NCBI GenBank assembly: GCA_946408295.1
Contig: CAMJRT010000008.1
Coordinates: forward strand, 1-15,608
DNA from: an uncultured Bacteroidales bacterium
GTDB lineage: Bacteria > Bacteroidota > Bacteroidia > Bacteroidales > UBA932
Length of the DNA: 15,608 nt
Direction of reading: 5' to 3'
Shown here: positions 1 to 7,420 of the stretch, piece after piece
Position numbering within the stretch: the first letter of the stretch is position 1
Layout: each line of letters begins with the position of its first letter
The notes under the pieces: model-generated
Databases searched by the model: none
Seen by the model: the letters and a program-made list of their open reading frames with translations, nothing else
Told to the model about the DNA's origin: nothing
Translations under genes and position numbers: made by a program

Positions 1-319
1 CATCATCGGTTACGCCATCAACGATAACGTGGTTATCTTCGACCGTATCCGCGAGTACAGAAGCCTGCATCCGAAAGCCGAGTTCAGCGGTGTGGTCAAT
101 GAAGCGCTCAACGCAACCCTGTCCCGTACGATGAACACCTCCCTCACGACCTTGGTGACGATGCTCTCCATCGCCATCTTCGGCGGGGAAACCATCCGCG
201 GTCTGGCGGTCGCCCTCATCCTCGGTATCATCATCGGAACCTATGCTTCCATCTTCATCGGAACGCCCGTGATGTTCGACACCGAGCGTACCGTTGCCAA
301 GAAAAATGCCAAGAAGTAG
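1..319 (+). CDS. secDF: Protein translocase subunit SecF/SecDF, C-terminal part (5' end outside window)
   Basis: This is the last ~105 codons of the SecF-type half of the Sec auxiliary subunit, which uses the proton gradient to help pull exported proteins across the inner membrane. The reading frame is open from base 2, and its first residues, IIGYAINDNVVIFDRIRE, are the conserved SecF motif; the later NATLSRTMNTSLTTL is also a SecF signature. Two hydrophobic stretches follow (about LVTMLSIAIFGG and LAVALILGIIIGTYASIFIG), matching the last transmembrane helices, and then a short Lys-rich cytoplasmic tail. It ends with TAG at 317-319. In Bacteroidota SecD and SecF are usually one fused protein, hence the symbol, but the window cannot show whether this one is fused. 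It is convergent with the polyene operon, with only 6 bases between the two stop codons. Confidence 0.93.
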   Translation, partial: IIGYAINDNVVIFDRIREYRSLHPKAEFSGVVNEALNATLSRTMNTSLTTLVTMLSIAIFGGETIRGLAVALILGIIIGTYASIFIGTPVMFDTERTVAKKNAKK

Positions 320-325
320 GCGGAA

Positions 326-1480
326 CTAGAAATAGAATCCTGTGCTATAACCCAGTAAGAAACTCGCCCAAAACGGCGAGTTTTTTTGTATCTTGAACGC
401 CTCGAACTCTGCAAAGAGTTTGAGTTTGAAGGCTCCGCCGGTAATGAAATTGGCGCTCAGGCCCAGGTCGGCGTCAAGTCCCACGCCTTGGGCGTTCCAG
501 GCGGCGCCCAGCATCGGATAGGCCTCGGCTTCAAACCAGTCCGTAAAAGCCAGCGTCCAATAGCCGCCGACCATCAAGTTATAAGTATTGTAGGAAGAGC
601 CGTCCTTATGGGTGAGGGAGCCGGCGCCCAGACGGGTTTTGATACCGGAATTCATCGCAATGGTCCCCTCCGCACCGGGCATCGTGCTGCCCAGGGCACC
701 CCGTGTCCAGGGCAATTCCGCCTGCAAGGCGACATAGCCGCCGCGCCAAGGGGTTATGGACTGCTCAATATTGTCCTGCGTCCCGCACATAAAACGGCGG
801 CCATAGAGCCATTCGATGGTATAGTAGTCGTGGGCTTCCGGCTCGTAATGATAATGGGCGTGCTCGTTGAATTTCTTGCAGCGGCCTTTGTCCCGCCAAA
901 TCAAATCATTGAGAAAATAGCCCAGTTCCACGCAGCCGATGGCCAGGACCGCTCCCGCGAAGGTGTCGCTCATCCAATGGGCATCGGTCGCCTGGCGCTG
1001 TACGACGGTAGAAAGCGCCACCGTGTAGCCGGCGACACTGATCCAGGGGCTGTACCACCCATATTCCTTATGCAATACGTGGGCGGCGGAAAAGGCGAGC
1101 ATCGTGTGACCGGACGGAAAAGACTTGTTGTCCGCCAGATTGGGCCGCTCCCGATGTACGACATACTTCAAGCCCCGGGACACCCCGCCGGAGAAAACAG
1201 CGCAGAAGGCCGCCGCCGAAGCCATCCGCCCCCAGTTGTTGCGCGTGGGCACGCCGCAGGCCTTCAGGAGCGGCACCAGGGCCAGCGGCGCATATTGGAT
1301 ATAATCGCCGTAAGGACTGTTGAAATTCGGAAAAGCGTTCTGCCGGATGGCGCGGATATCCGTGTCAAACGAATAAGGGACCGTAGCCTCCGAACCGTCC
1401 GCCCTTGTCCCCACGACATACTGCGCCCGCGCCCCGCAGCAGGCCAGCAACAATAACGCTATGAGCCCGAGACGTTTCAT
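326..1480 (-). CDS. PAP2-family phosphatase with signal peptide and barrel-like C-terminal region
   Basis: A 384-residue exported protein. Residues 1-20 form a signal peptide ending ARA|Q. The PAP2 (acid phosphatase/vanadium haloperoxidase) motifs are complete: K105-x6-R112-P113, P122-S-G-H125 and R162-x5-H168-x3-D172, with hydrophobic helices around them, so it should hydrolyse a phosphate or pyrophosphate ester on the periplasmic side. Likely substrates in this family are lipid phosphates such as undecaprenyl pyrophosphate or phosphatidic acid; the substrate here is unknown. From about residue 245 the sequence changes to alternating, Gly- and aromatic-rich strands and ends in Phe (STGFYF), like an outer-membrane barrel. 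It is the last gene of the operon: its ATG overlaps the ammonia-lyase stop by 4 bases (ATGA, 1477-1480). In this setting it might act on a phosphorylated lipid intermediate of the pigment, which is inference. Confidence 0.88.
   Translation of the reverse strand: MKRLGLIALLLLACCGARAQYVVGTRADGSEATVPYSFDTDIRAIRQNAFPNFNSPYGDYIQYAPLALVPLLKACGVPTRNNWGRMASAAAFCAVFSGGVSRGLKYVVHRERPNLADNKSFPSGHTMLAFSAAHVLHKEYGWYSPWISVAGYTVALSTVVQRQATDAHWMSDTFAGAVLAIGCVELGYFLNDLIWRDKGRCKKFNEHAHYHYEPEAHDYYTIEWLYGRRFMCGTQDNIEQSITPWRGGYVALQAELPWTRGALGSTMPGAEGTIAMNSGIKTRLGAGSLTHKDGSSYNTYNLMVGGYWTLAFTDWFEAEAYPMLGAAWNAQGVGLDADLGLSANFITGGAFKLKLFAEFEAFKIQKNSPFWASFLLGYSTGFYF
360..387 (+). terminator. Rho-independent terminator for secDF, inside the 3' end of the opposing gene
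   Basis: Nine-base perfect inverted repeat: AAACTCGCC at 360-368 pairs with GGCGAGTTT at 375-383 across a 6-base loop, and a run of seven T (381-387) follows on the + strand. It lies 41 bases after the secDF stop codon, so it fits an intrinsic terminator for that gene. It also lies within the coding sequence of the convergent PAP2 gene, where it encodes part of the last ~20 residues. Read on the minus strand the hairpin is followed by a much weaker T run, so it probably acts mainly on + strand transcripts. Confidence 0.82.
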
Positions 1481-3000
1481 TCTGCCAGCCGTAACGGAGT
1501 GGTTTTGAGATAGTCGATGACCTGACGGATGGGCTCGTAGAAAGGGGTGTCATCCGTGATGAAAGGCTGGATCCGGCGGATATCGCCATAGACCTTGCGG
1601 GAAAGGCCGCAGAGCTTGGAAGTCTTGTCCAGCAGGTCGGAGGCCTGGGCGAGGGCGATATACTGGATGGCCAGCACCTGATAGACATTCTCAATCACCT
1701 GGGCGCACAACAGTTGGGAATTGGTCCCCATTGAGACGATGTCCTGATTGTCGTTGTTGTTGGGAATGCTGTGTACATAATTGGGCATCGCCAGGGTCTG
1801 GGACTCGGCCGTAGTAGAGGTGGCCGTAAACTGGCAGGCCTGCATCCCGTAATTCAGTCCGAGCGTCCCCGCATTGAGGAAAGGCGGCAGGATACCGTTG
1901 ATGCGGTCGTGGAACAGGTAATTCAACTGCCGTTCCGCCGTCATACAAAGCCGCACAAGGGCGATTTTCACTTTGTCCGCTTCCAACGAAACATAATCGC
2001 CGTGGAAATTGCCGCCGTGATAGACATTCCGGGTCTCGGGATCGACGATGGGGTTGTCGCACGCGGAATTCAATTCATTTTCGAGCACCTCCCAGGCATT
2101 GGCAACCGTATCATAAATGGGGCCCAGGATCTGCGGGGTACAGCGCAGCGAATAGTAGGCCTGCACCTTGTGTCGGAAAACGGACTCCGAATGCGGCCCC
2201 TCATAGAGTTCGTGTTCACGATGAGCCAGGCATTGGCTGCCGGCGGCTATCTTCCGCATACGCCGGGCGATGATATTCTGCCCCTTCTGGCGACGGACCT
2301 CGTTCAGCGGCTCCGCCATCAGATCGTCGTAGGAAGATGCGATTTCGTTCATCCACACGGCGGCCAGGGTCGCCCAGTCCAGCAACTGCACCGCGTCAAG
2401 AATATTCACAATGCCGATACCCGTCATCACGGAGGTTCCATTGGTCACGGAAAGCCCTTCCCGGATATGGATGGAAATGGGATGCAGGCCGTTTTCCGCC
2501 ATCACCTCGGCCGTAGGAAGCCATTGTCCCCTGTAAAGCACCTTGCCCTCGCCAATCAGGGTGAGACCGATATGGGCCAGTTGGACGAGGTCGCCGCTGG
2601 CACCGACACTGCCGTGGCGCGGAACAAAGGGCGTGATGTCCTTGTTCAAAAAAGCCACCAGCAGTTCCACCACCTCGGGATGAATCCCGGAACGGCCTTG
2701 CAGGAAAGTCCCGATGCGGGCCAGCATCGCGGCACGTACCTGCTCGCGGCCCAGCGCCTCGCCCGCCCCCGTGGAATGGCTGCGGATGATGTTGTATTGC
2801 AACGCCTTCAAATCTTTGTCATCGATTCTCCACTGGGCCATCGGACCGAAACCGGTGTTGATGCCATAAATGATTTTCCCCTGTGAAAATGTTTTTAGGA
2901 AATCATAACTCTTCCGCACAGCAGCCAAGGCGTCCGCATCCGGAACGAACTGTTCGCCCCGAATGACTTTCTCCACCTCGTCAATCGTCAATCTTTTCAT
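1477..3000 (-). CDS. Aromatic amino acid ammonia-lyase (HAL/PAL/TAL family), tyrosine-ammonia-lyase-like
   Basis: 507 residues, the normal length for the histidine/phenylalanine/tyrosine ammonia-lyase family. It removes ammonia from an aromatic amino acid without added cofactor, using an MIO group formed from Ala134-Ser135-Gly136 (GSVGASGDLVQL). Other landmarks are YGINTGFG with catalytic Tyr45, NPIVD, YHGGNFHGDY and SIPNNNDNQDIVSMG. From memory it resembles the Flavobacterium johnsoniae tyrosine ammonia-lyase closely along its length, including RSHS at 73-76, DLVQL and the NNNDNQD block, where true histidases read QEDHVSM. In the polyene operon it most likely supplies the 4-coumarate (or cinnamate) starter, which the PaaK-like ligase would activate. 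I chose ATG at 3000, 5 bases after the fabG-like stop; a TTG at 3012 in frame would overlap that gene and add four residues. It overlaps the PAP2 start by 4 bases. Confidence 0.93.
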   Translation of the reverse strand: MKRLTIDEVEKVIRGEQFVPDADALAAVRKSYDFLKTFSQGKIIYGINTGFGPMAQWRIDDKDLKALQYNIIRSHSTGAGEALGREQVRAAMLARIGTFLQGRSGIHPEVVELLVAFLNKDITPFVPRHGSVGASGDLVQLAHIGLTLIGEGKVLYRGQWLPTAEVMAENGLHPISIHIREGLSVTNGTSVMTGIGIVNILDAVQLLDWATLAAVWMNEIASSYDDLMAEPLNEVRRQKGQNIIARRMRKIAAGSQCLAHREHELYEGPHSESVFRHKVQAYYSLRCTPQILGPIYDTVANAWEVLENELNSACDNPIVDPETRNVYHGGNFHGDYVSLEADKVKIALVRLCMTAERQLNYLFHDRINGILPPFLNAGTLGLNYGMQACQFTATSTTAESQTLAMPNYVHSIPNNNDNQDIVSMGTNSQLLCAQVIENVYQVLAIQYIALAQASDLLDKTSKLCGLSRKVYGDIRRIQPFITDDTPFYEPIRQVIDYLKTTPLRLAE

Positions 3001-3005
3001 ACTTT

Positions 3006-3734
3006 TCAGCAATAGATACCACCGTTAATAGAAATACATTCGCCCGTCACATAGGAGGCCTCCCGGGAGGCCAGGAAAGCGACGACGGCCGCCACCTCTT
3101 CCGGACGACCGAAGCGGCCGGCGGGAATCTCCTTTTTCAAGGCCGCTTCATCCAATCCGGCGGTCATATCCGATGCGATGAAGCCGGGCGCCACCGCATT
3201 GACGGTGATATTTTTCCGGGCCACTTCCTGCGCCAGCGCCTTGGTCGCGGCGATAAGTCCCCCTTTGGCGGCGGAGTAATTGACCTGTCCGGGCAGGCCC
3301 TTCAAGCCCGACAGGGAAGCGATATTGATGATGCGGCCGAAACGCTTCAGAATCATTGGCTGCAACAGCGGCCGCGTGACATAGTAGAAACTATGCAAGT
3401 TGGTCTGCAAGACCTGGGTCCAGTCCTCTTCTTCCATCCAAATCATCAGGTTGTCGCGACGGATGCCCGCGTTGTTGACCAGCACCTCGATGTACTCGTC
3501 GGGATGGGCGTTCTGCCAACCGGAAATGGCGGCCGCGACGGCATCCTTGTCGGAAATATCGAAGCCGAGGATTTCCCCTTGCTGTCCCCATTCGTTGATG
3601 GCGGCCAAGGTCTGCTCGGCGGCCGCCTTGTTCGAGCAGTAGTTTACGATGATATAGTACCCCATTTTTGCCAGTTGAAGGCTGACAGCCCGGCCGATAC
3701 CCCGGCCGCCTCCTGTTACCAATGCTACTTTCAT
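3006..3734 (-). CDS. fabG: 3-oxoacyl-ACP reductase, FabG-like short-chain dehydrogenase (polyene ketoreductase)
   Basis: A 242-residue short-chain dehydrogenase/reductase that should reduce a 3-oxoacyl chain on carrier protein to the 3-hydroxyacyl form with NAD(P)H. The nucleotide site TGGGRGIG is at 7-14, NNAG at 87-90, and the catalytic tetrad appears as N112, S140, Y153 and K157 (YSAAK). The C-terminus YVTGECISINGGIYC is typical FabG. Placed between the FAD oxidoreductase and the ammonia-lyase, it is probably the dedicated ketoreductase of the polyene assembly line, not the housekeeping fatty-acid enzyme. The frame stays open upstream to 4124, but that stretch is a shadow of the oxidoreductase gene; ATG 3734 gives the exact family N-terminus (MKVALVTGG) and an ATGA overlap with the upstream stop (3731-3734). 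Confidence 0.93.
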   Translation of the reverse strand: MKVALVTGGGRGIGRAVSLQLAKMGYYIIVNYCSNKAAAEQTLAAINEWGQQGEILGFDISDKDAVAAAISGWQNAHPDEYIEVLVNNAGIRRDNLMIWMEEEDWTQVLQTNLHSFYYVTRPLLQPMILKRFGRIINIASLSGLKGLPGQVNYSAAKGGLIAATKALAQEVARKNITVNAVAPGFIASDMTAGLDEAALKKEIPAGRFGRPEEVAAVVAFLASREASYVTGECISINGGIYC

Positions 3735-5074
3735 AGAGCGAATTCTTTGCGTATTAATTGTTGTCCATAAATTTGCGAAATCGTGTTCAAAACGGTCATC
3801 GAGACACCGAGCAGCCCGTGCAGCGCGACGCTTTGTCCGGCCAGCCACAGTCCCGGCAAGGGGGTGCGGCAACTCAAAACGGTATTCAATACCGCCCGAT
3901 AATCCTTGCGGACACCGAAGGCGGAAGCGGAACCGGTATAGCGCTGCCAAGTCAGCGGCGAACTGGTACAGACCGTTTTTACGGCACGTTTCAAGCCCGG
4001 AAAACGAGTTTCGGCCAGCGCCAGGCTTTGCTCCGCCAGCGATGCCTTCCAGCGTGCATAGCCGGATCCACGGGTGGCGGGCCACTGCGCGAGGGGCATC
4101 ATCAACTCGATGCGGTCCGCCCACCCGCTCCCCTTCTGCGGCGGATAGAAATGGACGAAGACCTGCCCGTCCAGGCTCACGCTGTGGTTCACATAGGGAA
4201 CAAGGCCCGGCGTGAGTTCCAGATAGGCCGTAAACATCCCGCCGGTCTCCTCCAGGGATTGGATGCGATGCTGGTAACTGCTGCGAAGCCCCTGCGCGAG
4301 GGCCACCGTACAGGCGGGCGGCAAGGTAGAAATGATGTTGGGGGCCGAAAAGGTCCGGCCGCCGGCCGTGACCGTCTGCGCCGCAATCGTTTCCACCGCA
4401 CAGCCGCAGCGGATTTCCCCGCCCTGCCCGCGTACCTGATCCGCCAGGATTTCAGCCAGCCGGACGGCCGGTGCGCCCAGCCGCCAGGCGCTCTCGATAA
4501 AGGAGCCGCTGATCTGGGCGTATTCATAAAAGGGAAGGCTCTCCGGACGCATCTCCATCCGCGGCCCCATCGAAGTCAGCACCCGGCGCAACTGCGGATC
4601 CCGAATCGTCTCCGACAAAAAAGCGGCGGCACTTTGCTCAAAGAAAGGAAGCCGGTCGAAGTCCAGGTCCCGGATGTGGGAGCAAAGGTTTTGCAGGGCT
4701 CCGGCATAGGCCGCAAGCCCCTCCCGCTCCGACGGAAAATAACGGGCCATCCCTTCCACAAAGGCATCGAAGCCGCAGGGAACCCGATAACTTTTCCCAT
4801 CCAGACAGACCTCCTCGCTCGCATCCAGCGGCACCCAAGGCAGGTCCATCAGACGATGATAGCGGAAAATCCATTCCAGCGATTCCCCGGGGCCCAGGCC
4901 GCCCACATAATGGAAACCGGTGTCGAAGGAGACGCCCCGGCGGGTGAAGCCTTGCAGCATTCCCCCGATTTTGGGTGCCTTCTCCAAGACCAATACCCTG
5001 AGCCCGGTGCGCGAAAGGATATTCGCGCACATCAGGCCGCTGATGCCGGCTCCTATGACGATGACATCAAACAT
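3731..5074 (-). CDS. FAD-dependent oxidoreductase, CrtI / carotenoid-isomerase-like
   Basis: 447 residues of the phytoene-desaturase/carotenoid-isomerase/retinol-saturase group. The N-terminus is a dinucleotide-binding fold, VIGAGISG (6-13) with the ribose-binding Glu31 (VLVLEKAPKIGG), then FDTGFHYVGGL at 50-60, typical of the group. The C-terminus carries the second FAD contact GLWLAGQ (408-414) followed by a hydrophobic GVSMTVLNT helix. Family members desaturate, reduce or isomerise conjugated polyenes, so a role in double-bond order or geometry of the aryl polyene is a reasonable inference; the chain itself could be made without it. The start at 5074 overlaps the upstream ketosynthase stop by 8 bases and begins right at the FAD motif (MFDVIVIGAG). 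An upstream in-frame start near 5137 would add ~20 residues lying inside the ketosynthase and is not supported. Confidence 0.88.
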   Translation of the reverse strand: MFDVIVIGAGISGLMCANILSRTGLRVLVLEKAPKIGGMLQGFTRRGVSFDTGFHYVGGLGPGESLEWIFRYHRLMDLPWVPLDASEEVCLDGKSYRVPCGFDAFVEGMARYFPSEREGLAAYAGALQNLCSHIRDLDFDRLPFFEQSAAAFLSETIRDPQLRRVLTSMGPRMEMRPESLPFYEYAQISGSFIESAWRLGAPAVRLAEILADQVRGQGGEIRCGCAVETIAAQTVTAGGRTFSAPNIISTLPPACTVALAQGLRSSYQHRIQSLEETGGMFTAYLELTPGLVPYVNHSVSLDGQVFVHFYPPQKGSGWADRIELMMPLAQWPATRGSGYARWKASLAEQSLALAETRFPGLKRAVKTVCTSSPLTWQRYTGSASAFGVRKDYRAVLNTVLSCRTPLPGLWLAGQSVALHGLLGVSMTVLNTISQIYGQQLIRKEFAL

Positions 5075-6284
5075 TCTTGATGATGAGGGTGGAATTGGTG
5101 CCTCCGAATCCGAACGAGTTGGACAGAAACACATCAAAATGTTTTTCCATCCTTTCGGCCGGAATCAACAGGCGGACCGTATCTTCGTCCGGGTTTTCGA
5201 AATTTTTATTACCCGCGATAAAGCCGTTCTTCATCATCAGGATGGAGTAAATCACTTCGCTCGCCCCGGCCATCCACATCTCGTGACCGGTCTGGCCCTT
5301 GGTGCTTGTCACCTCAACCGTCCGGTCGCCGAAGACATTTGCGATGGCCTTCGCCTCGTTGGCGTCCCCCACCCGGGTGGAGGTGGCGTGGGCATTGATG
5401 TAGCCGATATCGCGGATATCCAGGCCGGAACGCCGGATGGCCATTTCCAGCGAACGGGAAGGGCCGGAGACATTGGGGGAAGAAATATGGGCGCCGTTGG
5501 AAGAAAATCCATAAGACAGCACCTCGGCGATGATGTTGGCTCCCCGGGCAATCGCGCTCTCATAACTCTCCACGACCAGGGTGGCCGCACCGCCGCCGGG
5601 CACCAGGCCGTCCCGGTCCCGGTCGAACGGACGGCTGGCCGCAGCGGGATTGTCTTCGCGCACGGAGAAGGCGGAAATGCCGTCGAAAGAGCCCGTCGCC
5701 GCTTCGTTGATTTCCTGGGCGCCGCCGCAGATGACGATATCCTGCAATCCGTTCTGAATCAGCATCCCGGCCCAGCCGATGGCGTGCGAGCCGCTGGCAC
5801 AGGCCGCGGAAACGGTCAGGTTGATGCCCCGAAGGTGGAAAATAACGCCCAGGTTCATCGTTACCGTCGAGTTCATCGACTGGAAAATGGCACCCGAGCC
5901 GCAGAGCATCGTGTCGTTTTTCTCGATGATTTTGGCCACCGACTGATAGACGGCATCCGCCGTACTGTCGTTGCCATAGATGAGCCCGACATCGTGGGTC
6001 TCCAGAAAATCTTCGGTAATCCCCGCCTGCGCCAGGGCATCCCGCGTGGCACAGTAGGCATATTGCGCCTGCCGGGGCATATAGACACGCTGGGAACGGG
6101 GCAGTTCTTTTTTCAAATCCGGTTCGGGCACCCAGCCGGTCAGGCCGGAACGGAAGCCGTGTTCCTTGCGGAGCGGGTCGAAACGGATGCCCGATACGCC
6201 CCGGTACAACGAATCCCGCACCTGGTCCAGCGTAACGCCCAGGCAGGAATAAATGCCCATCCCTGTAATGACGACTCTTCTCAT
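5067..6284 (-). CDS. Beta-ketoacyl-ACP synthase (FabF/KAS-II-like), complete
   Basis: 405 residues, the usual length of a FabF-type condensing enzyme, which joins a malonyl unit to a growing acyl chain on carrier protein. The catalytic triad is intact: Cys162 in SAACASGSHAIG, His299 in INAHATSTRVGD and His334 in TKGQTGHEMWMAG, plus the closing SNSFGFGGTNS. It departs from housekeeping FabF in several places, for example NAHATST for NAHGTST and KGQTGHEMWMAG for KSMTGHLLGAAG, which suggests a specialised substrate. In this operon it should elongate the polyene, either alone or paired with a chain-length-factor-like partner; a Cys-less ketosynthase-like protein is encoded at 14662-15246. ATG 6284 overlaps the acyltransferase stop by 4 bases (ATGA), and its own stop overlaps the oxidoreductase start by 8. 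Confidence 0.93.
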   Translation of the reverse strand: MRRVVITGMGIYSCLGVTLDQVRDSLYRGVSGIRFDPLRKEHGFRSGLTGWVPEPDLKKELPRSQRVYMPRQAQYAYCATRDALAQAGITEDFLETHDVGLIYGNDSTADAVYQSVAKIIEKNDTMLCGSGAIFQSMNSTVTMNLGVIFHLRGINLTVSAACASGSHAIGWAGMLIQNGLQDIVICGGAQEINEAATGSFDGISAFSVREDNPAAASRPFDRDRDGLVPGGGAATLVVESYESAIARGANIIAEVLSYGFSSNGAHISSPNVSGPSRSLEMAIRRSGLDIRDIGYINAHATSTRVGDANEAKAIANVFGDRTVEVTSTKGQTGHEMWMAGASEVIYSILMMKNGFIAGNKNFENPDEDTVRLLIPAERMEKHFDVFLSNSFGFGGTNSTLIIKNV

Positions 6285-7420
6285 AATGATTCGGATGCTT
6301 GTGAATACTTACGTGCGTTGGCGACGGGATTGGCATAGATGCGCAGCAAAATGGAACGCAGCGCAACGGCATCGTCATACCGGTCCAGTTGCGAAAGATG
6401 CTGCATAAACGCATCCTTCTCCGTCTCCGTATAGGGTCCCGAGGAACTGCCGTGCAGCAGATCCCAGGCGATGTAGTTGTTGGGAAACAGATGATAACGG
6501 GTGTGTACCCATTCATCGATGAGGGCGGCGACGGCGGTGGTGAATTCCCCTTTCGGCAAACCGCAGAAGGGTTCCAGCACTCGCTCGGTCATCGGAGGCG
6601 CCACCGAAAGACAGACCCGTCCCTTGGGCTGTACAATCCCCGTCAGGATGCTGTTCAAATCTTCTCCGGGGTGCTTGGTATAAGGTTCTCCGGAGGAACG
6701 GGCATACAGTTCGAGGGCTTTGAGCACGGCACAGGGTTCCCACTCATAGGAAATGGAAATGGGTACGATATTCAATTCGGAAAGGGCCGCCACCCGGTCT
6801 TCCCGGCCGCTTTGCATCAACATCGTCACGATGCCCCGGTCTGTCCGGTCATCCCCGTCCTTGGTCCTGCCGTTGCGCTGGGCAATCCAGATGGACTCCC
6901 CCTTTTCTAATAGGGTGTAGCGGATGTATTCCGACAAATGCAGGGAACGAAGCAGAAACTCACGGGCCGATGCCACCGTATTCGGCCGCTCCACCCGGAA
7001 CATTTTGTTGGATTTTCCGATGTCCGTGATAAACTCCCCCTGCATCAGGTTGGCGCCGAAGGTGATTTCCGTCGTCGGGAGCCGGGCATCCGTCAGCAAA
7101 ACCTGCAAGAAAGCCGCATCCAGGACGATGTCGCGGTGATTGGAGATGAACAAGTAGTGCTTTTTCGGGTCCAGGCGCTCCAATCCCGTTACGCTGACGC
7201 CCCCGGTCGTCCTCTCCATAATGGAGGAGATGGCGGGATACATAAACGAGAGTTGGAAGTCGGCGATGGTACGACAGCCACCCAGTTGCGCCCCCACCCA
7301 CGCCGGGTCCTCCCGGGGAAAGAGAAAGCGGCTGACGGTCGGAAATTGCAGATGCCCCGCTATCCGCTGCATAGCGGCGGGAATCTCGGCATCGACAAAA
7401 GGACGGATATCGTCAAACAT
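6281..7420 (-). CDS. Lysophospholipid/glycerol acyltransferase-like protein (LPLAT family)
   Basis: 379 residues, without an obvious signal peptide, resembling the larger glycerol-phosphate acyltransferases. These transfer an acyl chain from carrier protein or CoA to a hydroxyl of a lipid or related acceptor at the inner face of the membrane. The block FISNHRDIVLDAAF (91-104) is the acyltransferase motif I, but with His95 and Asp101 separated by five residues (HX5D) instead of the usual four. A second block, WIAQRNGRTKDG (178-189), corresponds to the acceptor-binding motif. In aryl polyene clusters such enzymes are thought to attach the finished chain to its lipid anchor, so that is the likely role. 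The start at 7420 overlaps the ligase stop by 8 bases; its stop overlaps the ketosynthase ATG by 4. Confidence 0.82.
   Translation of the reverse strand: MFDDIRPFVDAEIPAAMQRIAGHLQFPTVSRFLFPREDPAWVGAQLGGCRTIADFQLSFMYPAISSIMERTTGGVSVTGLERLDPKKHYLFISNHRDIVLDAAFLQVLLTDARLPTTEITFGANLMQGEFITDIGKSNKMFRVERPNTVASAREFLLRSLHLSEYIRYTLLEKGESIWIAQRNGRTKDGDDRTDRGIVTMLMQSGREDRVAALSELNIVPISISYEWEPCAVLKALELYARSSGEPYTKHPGEDLNSILTGIVQPKGRVCLSVAPPMTERVLEPFCGLPKGEFTTAVAALIDEWVHTRYHLFPNNYIAWDLLHGSSSGPYTETEKDAFMQHLSQLDRYDDAVALRSILLRIYANPVANARKYSQASESL

Noticed and set aside
386..1456. 356-codon + strand open frame between secDF and the ammonia-lyase
   Set aside because: Antisense to the PAP2 gene, whose three catalytic motifs are complete; the + frame shows no family signature.
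1477..3000. Histidine utilisation (hutH) assignment
   Set aside because: No hutU, hutI or hutG neighbour is present, and the NNNDNQD region and overall pattern follow the tyrosine-lyase-like branch inside a polyene operon.
3735..4124. N-terminal extension of the FabG-like protein
   Set aside because: The added residues lie inside the FAD oxidoreductase gene in another frame, and FabG proteins begin at the MKVALVTGG position.
4920..6338. 472-codon open frame on the + strand across the ketosynthase and the oxidoreductase start
   Set aside because: It crosses a gene boundary antisense, has low-complexity His/Gly/Arg-rich composition and no recognisable motif.
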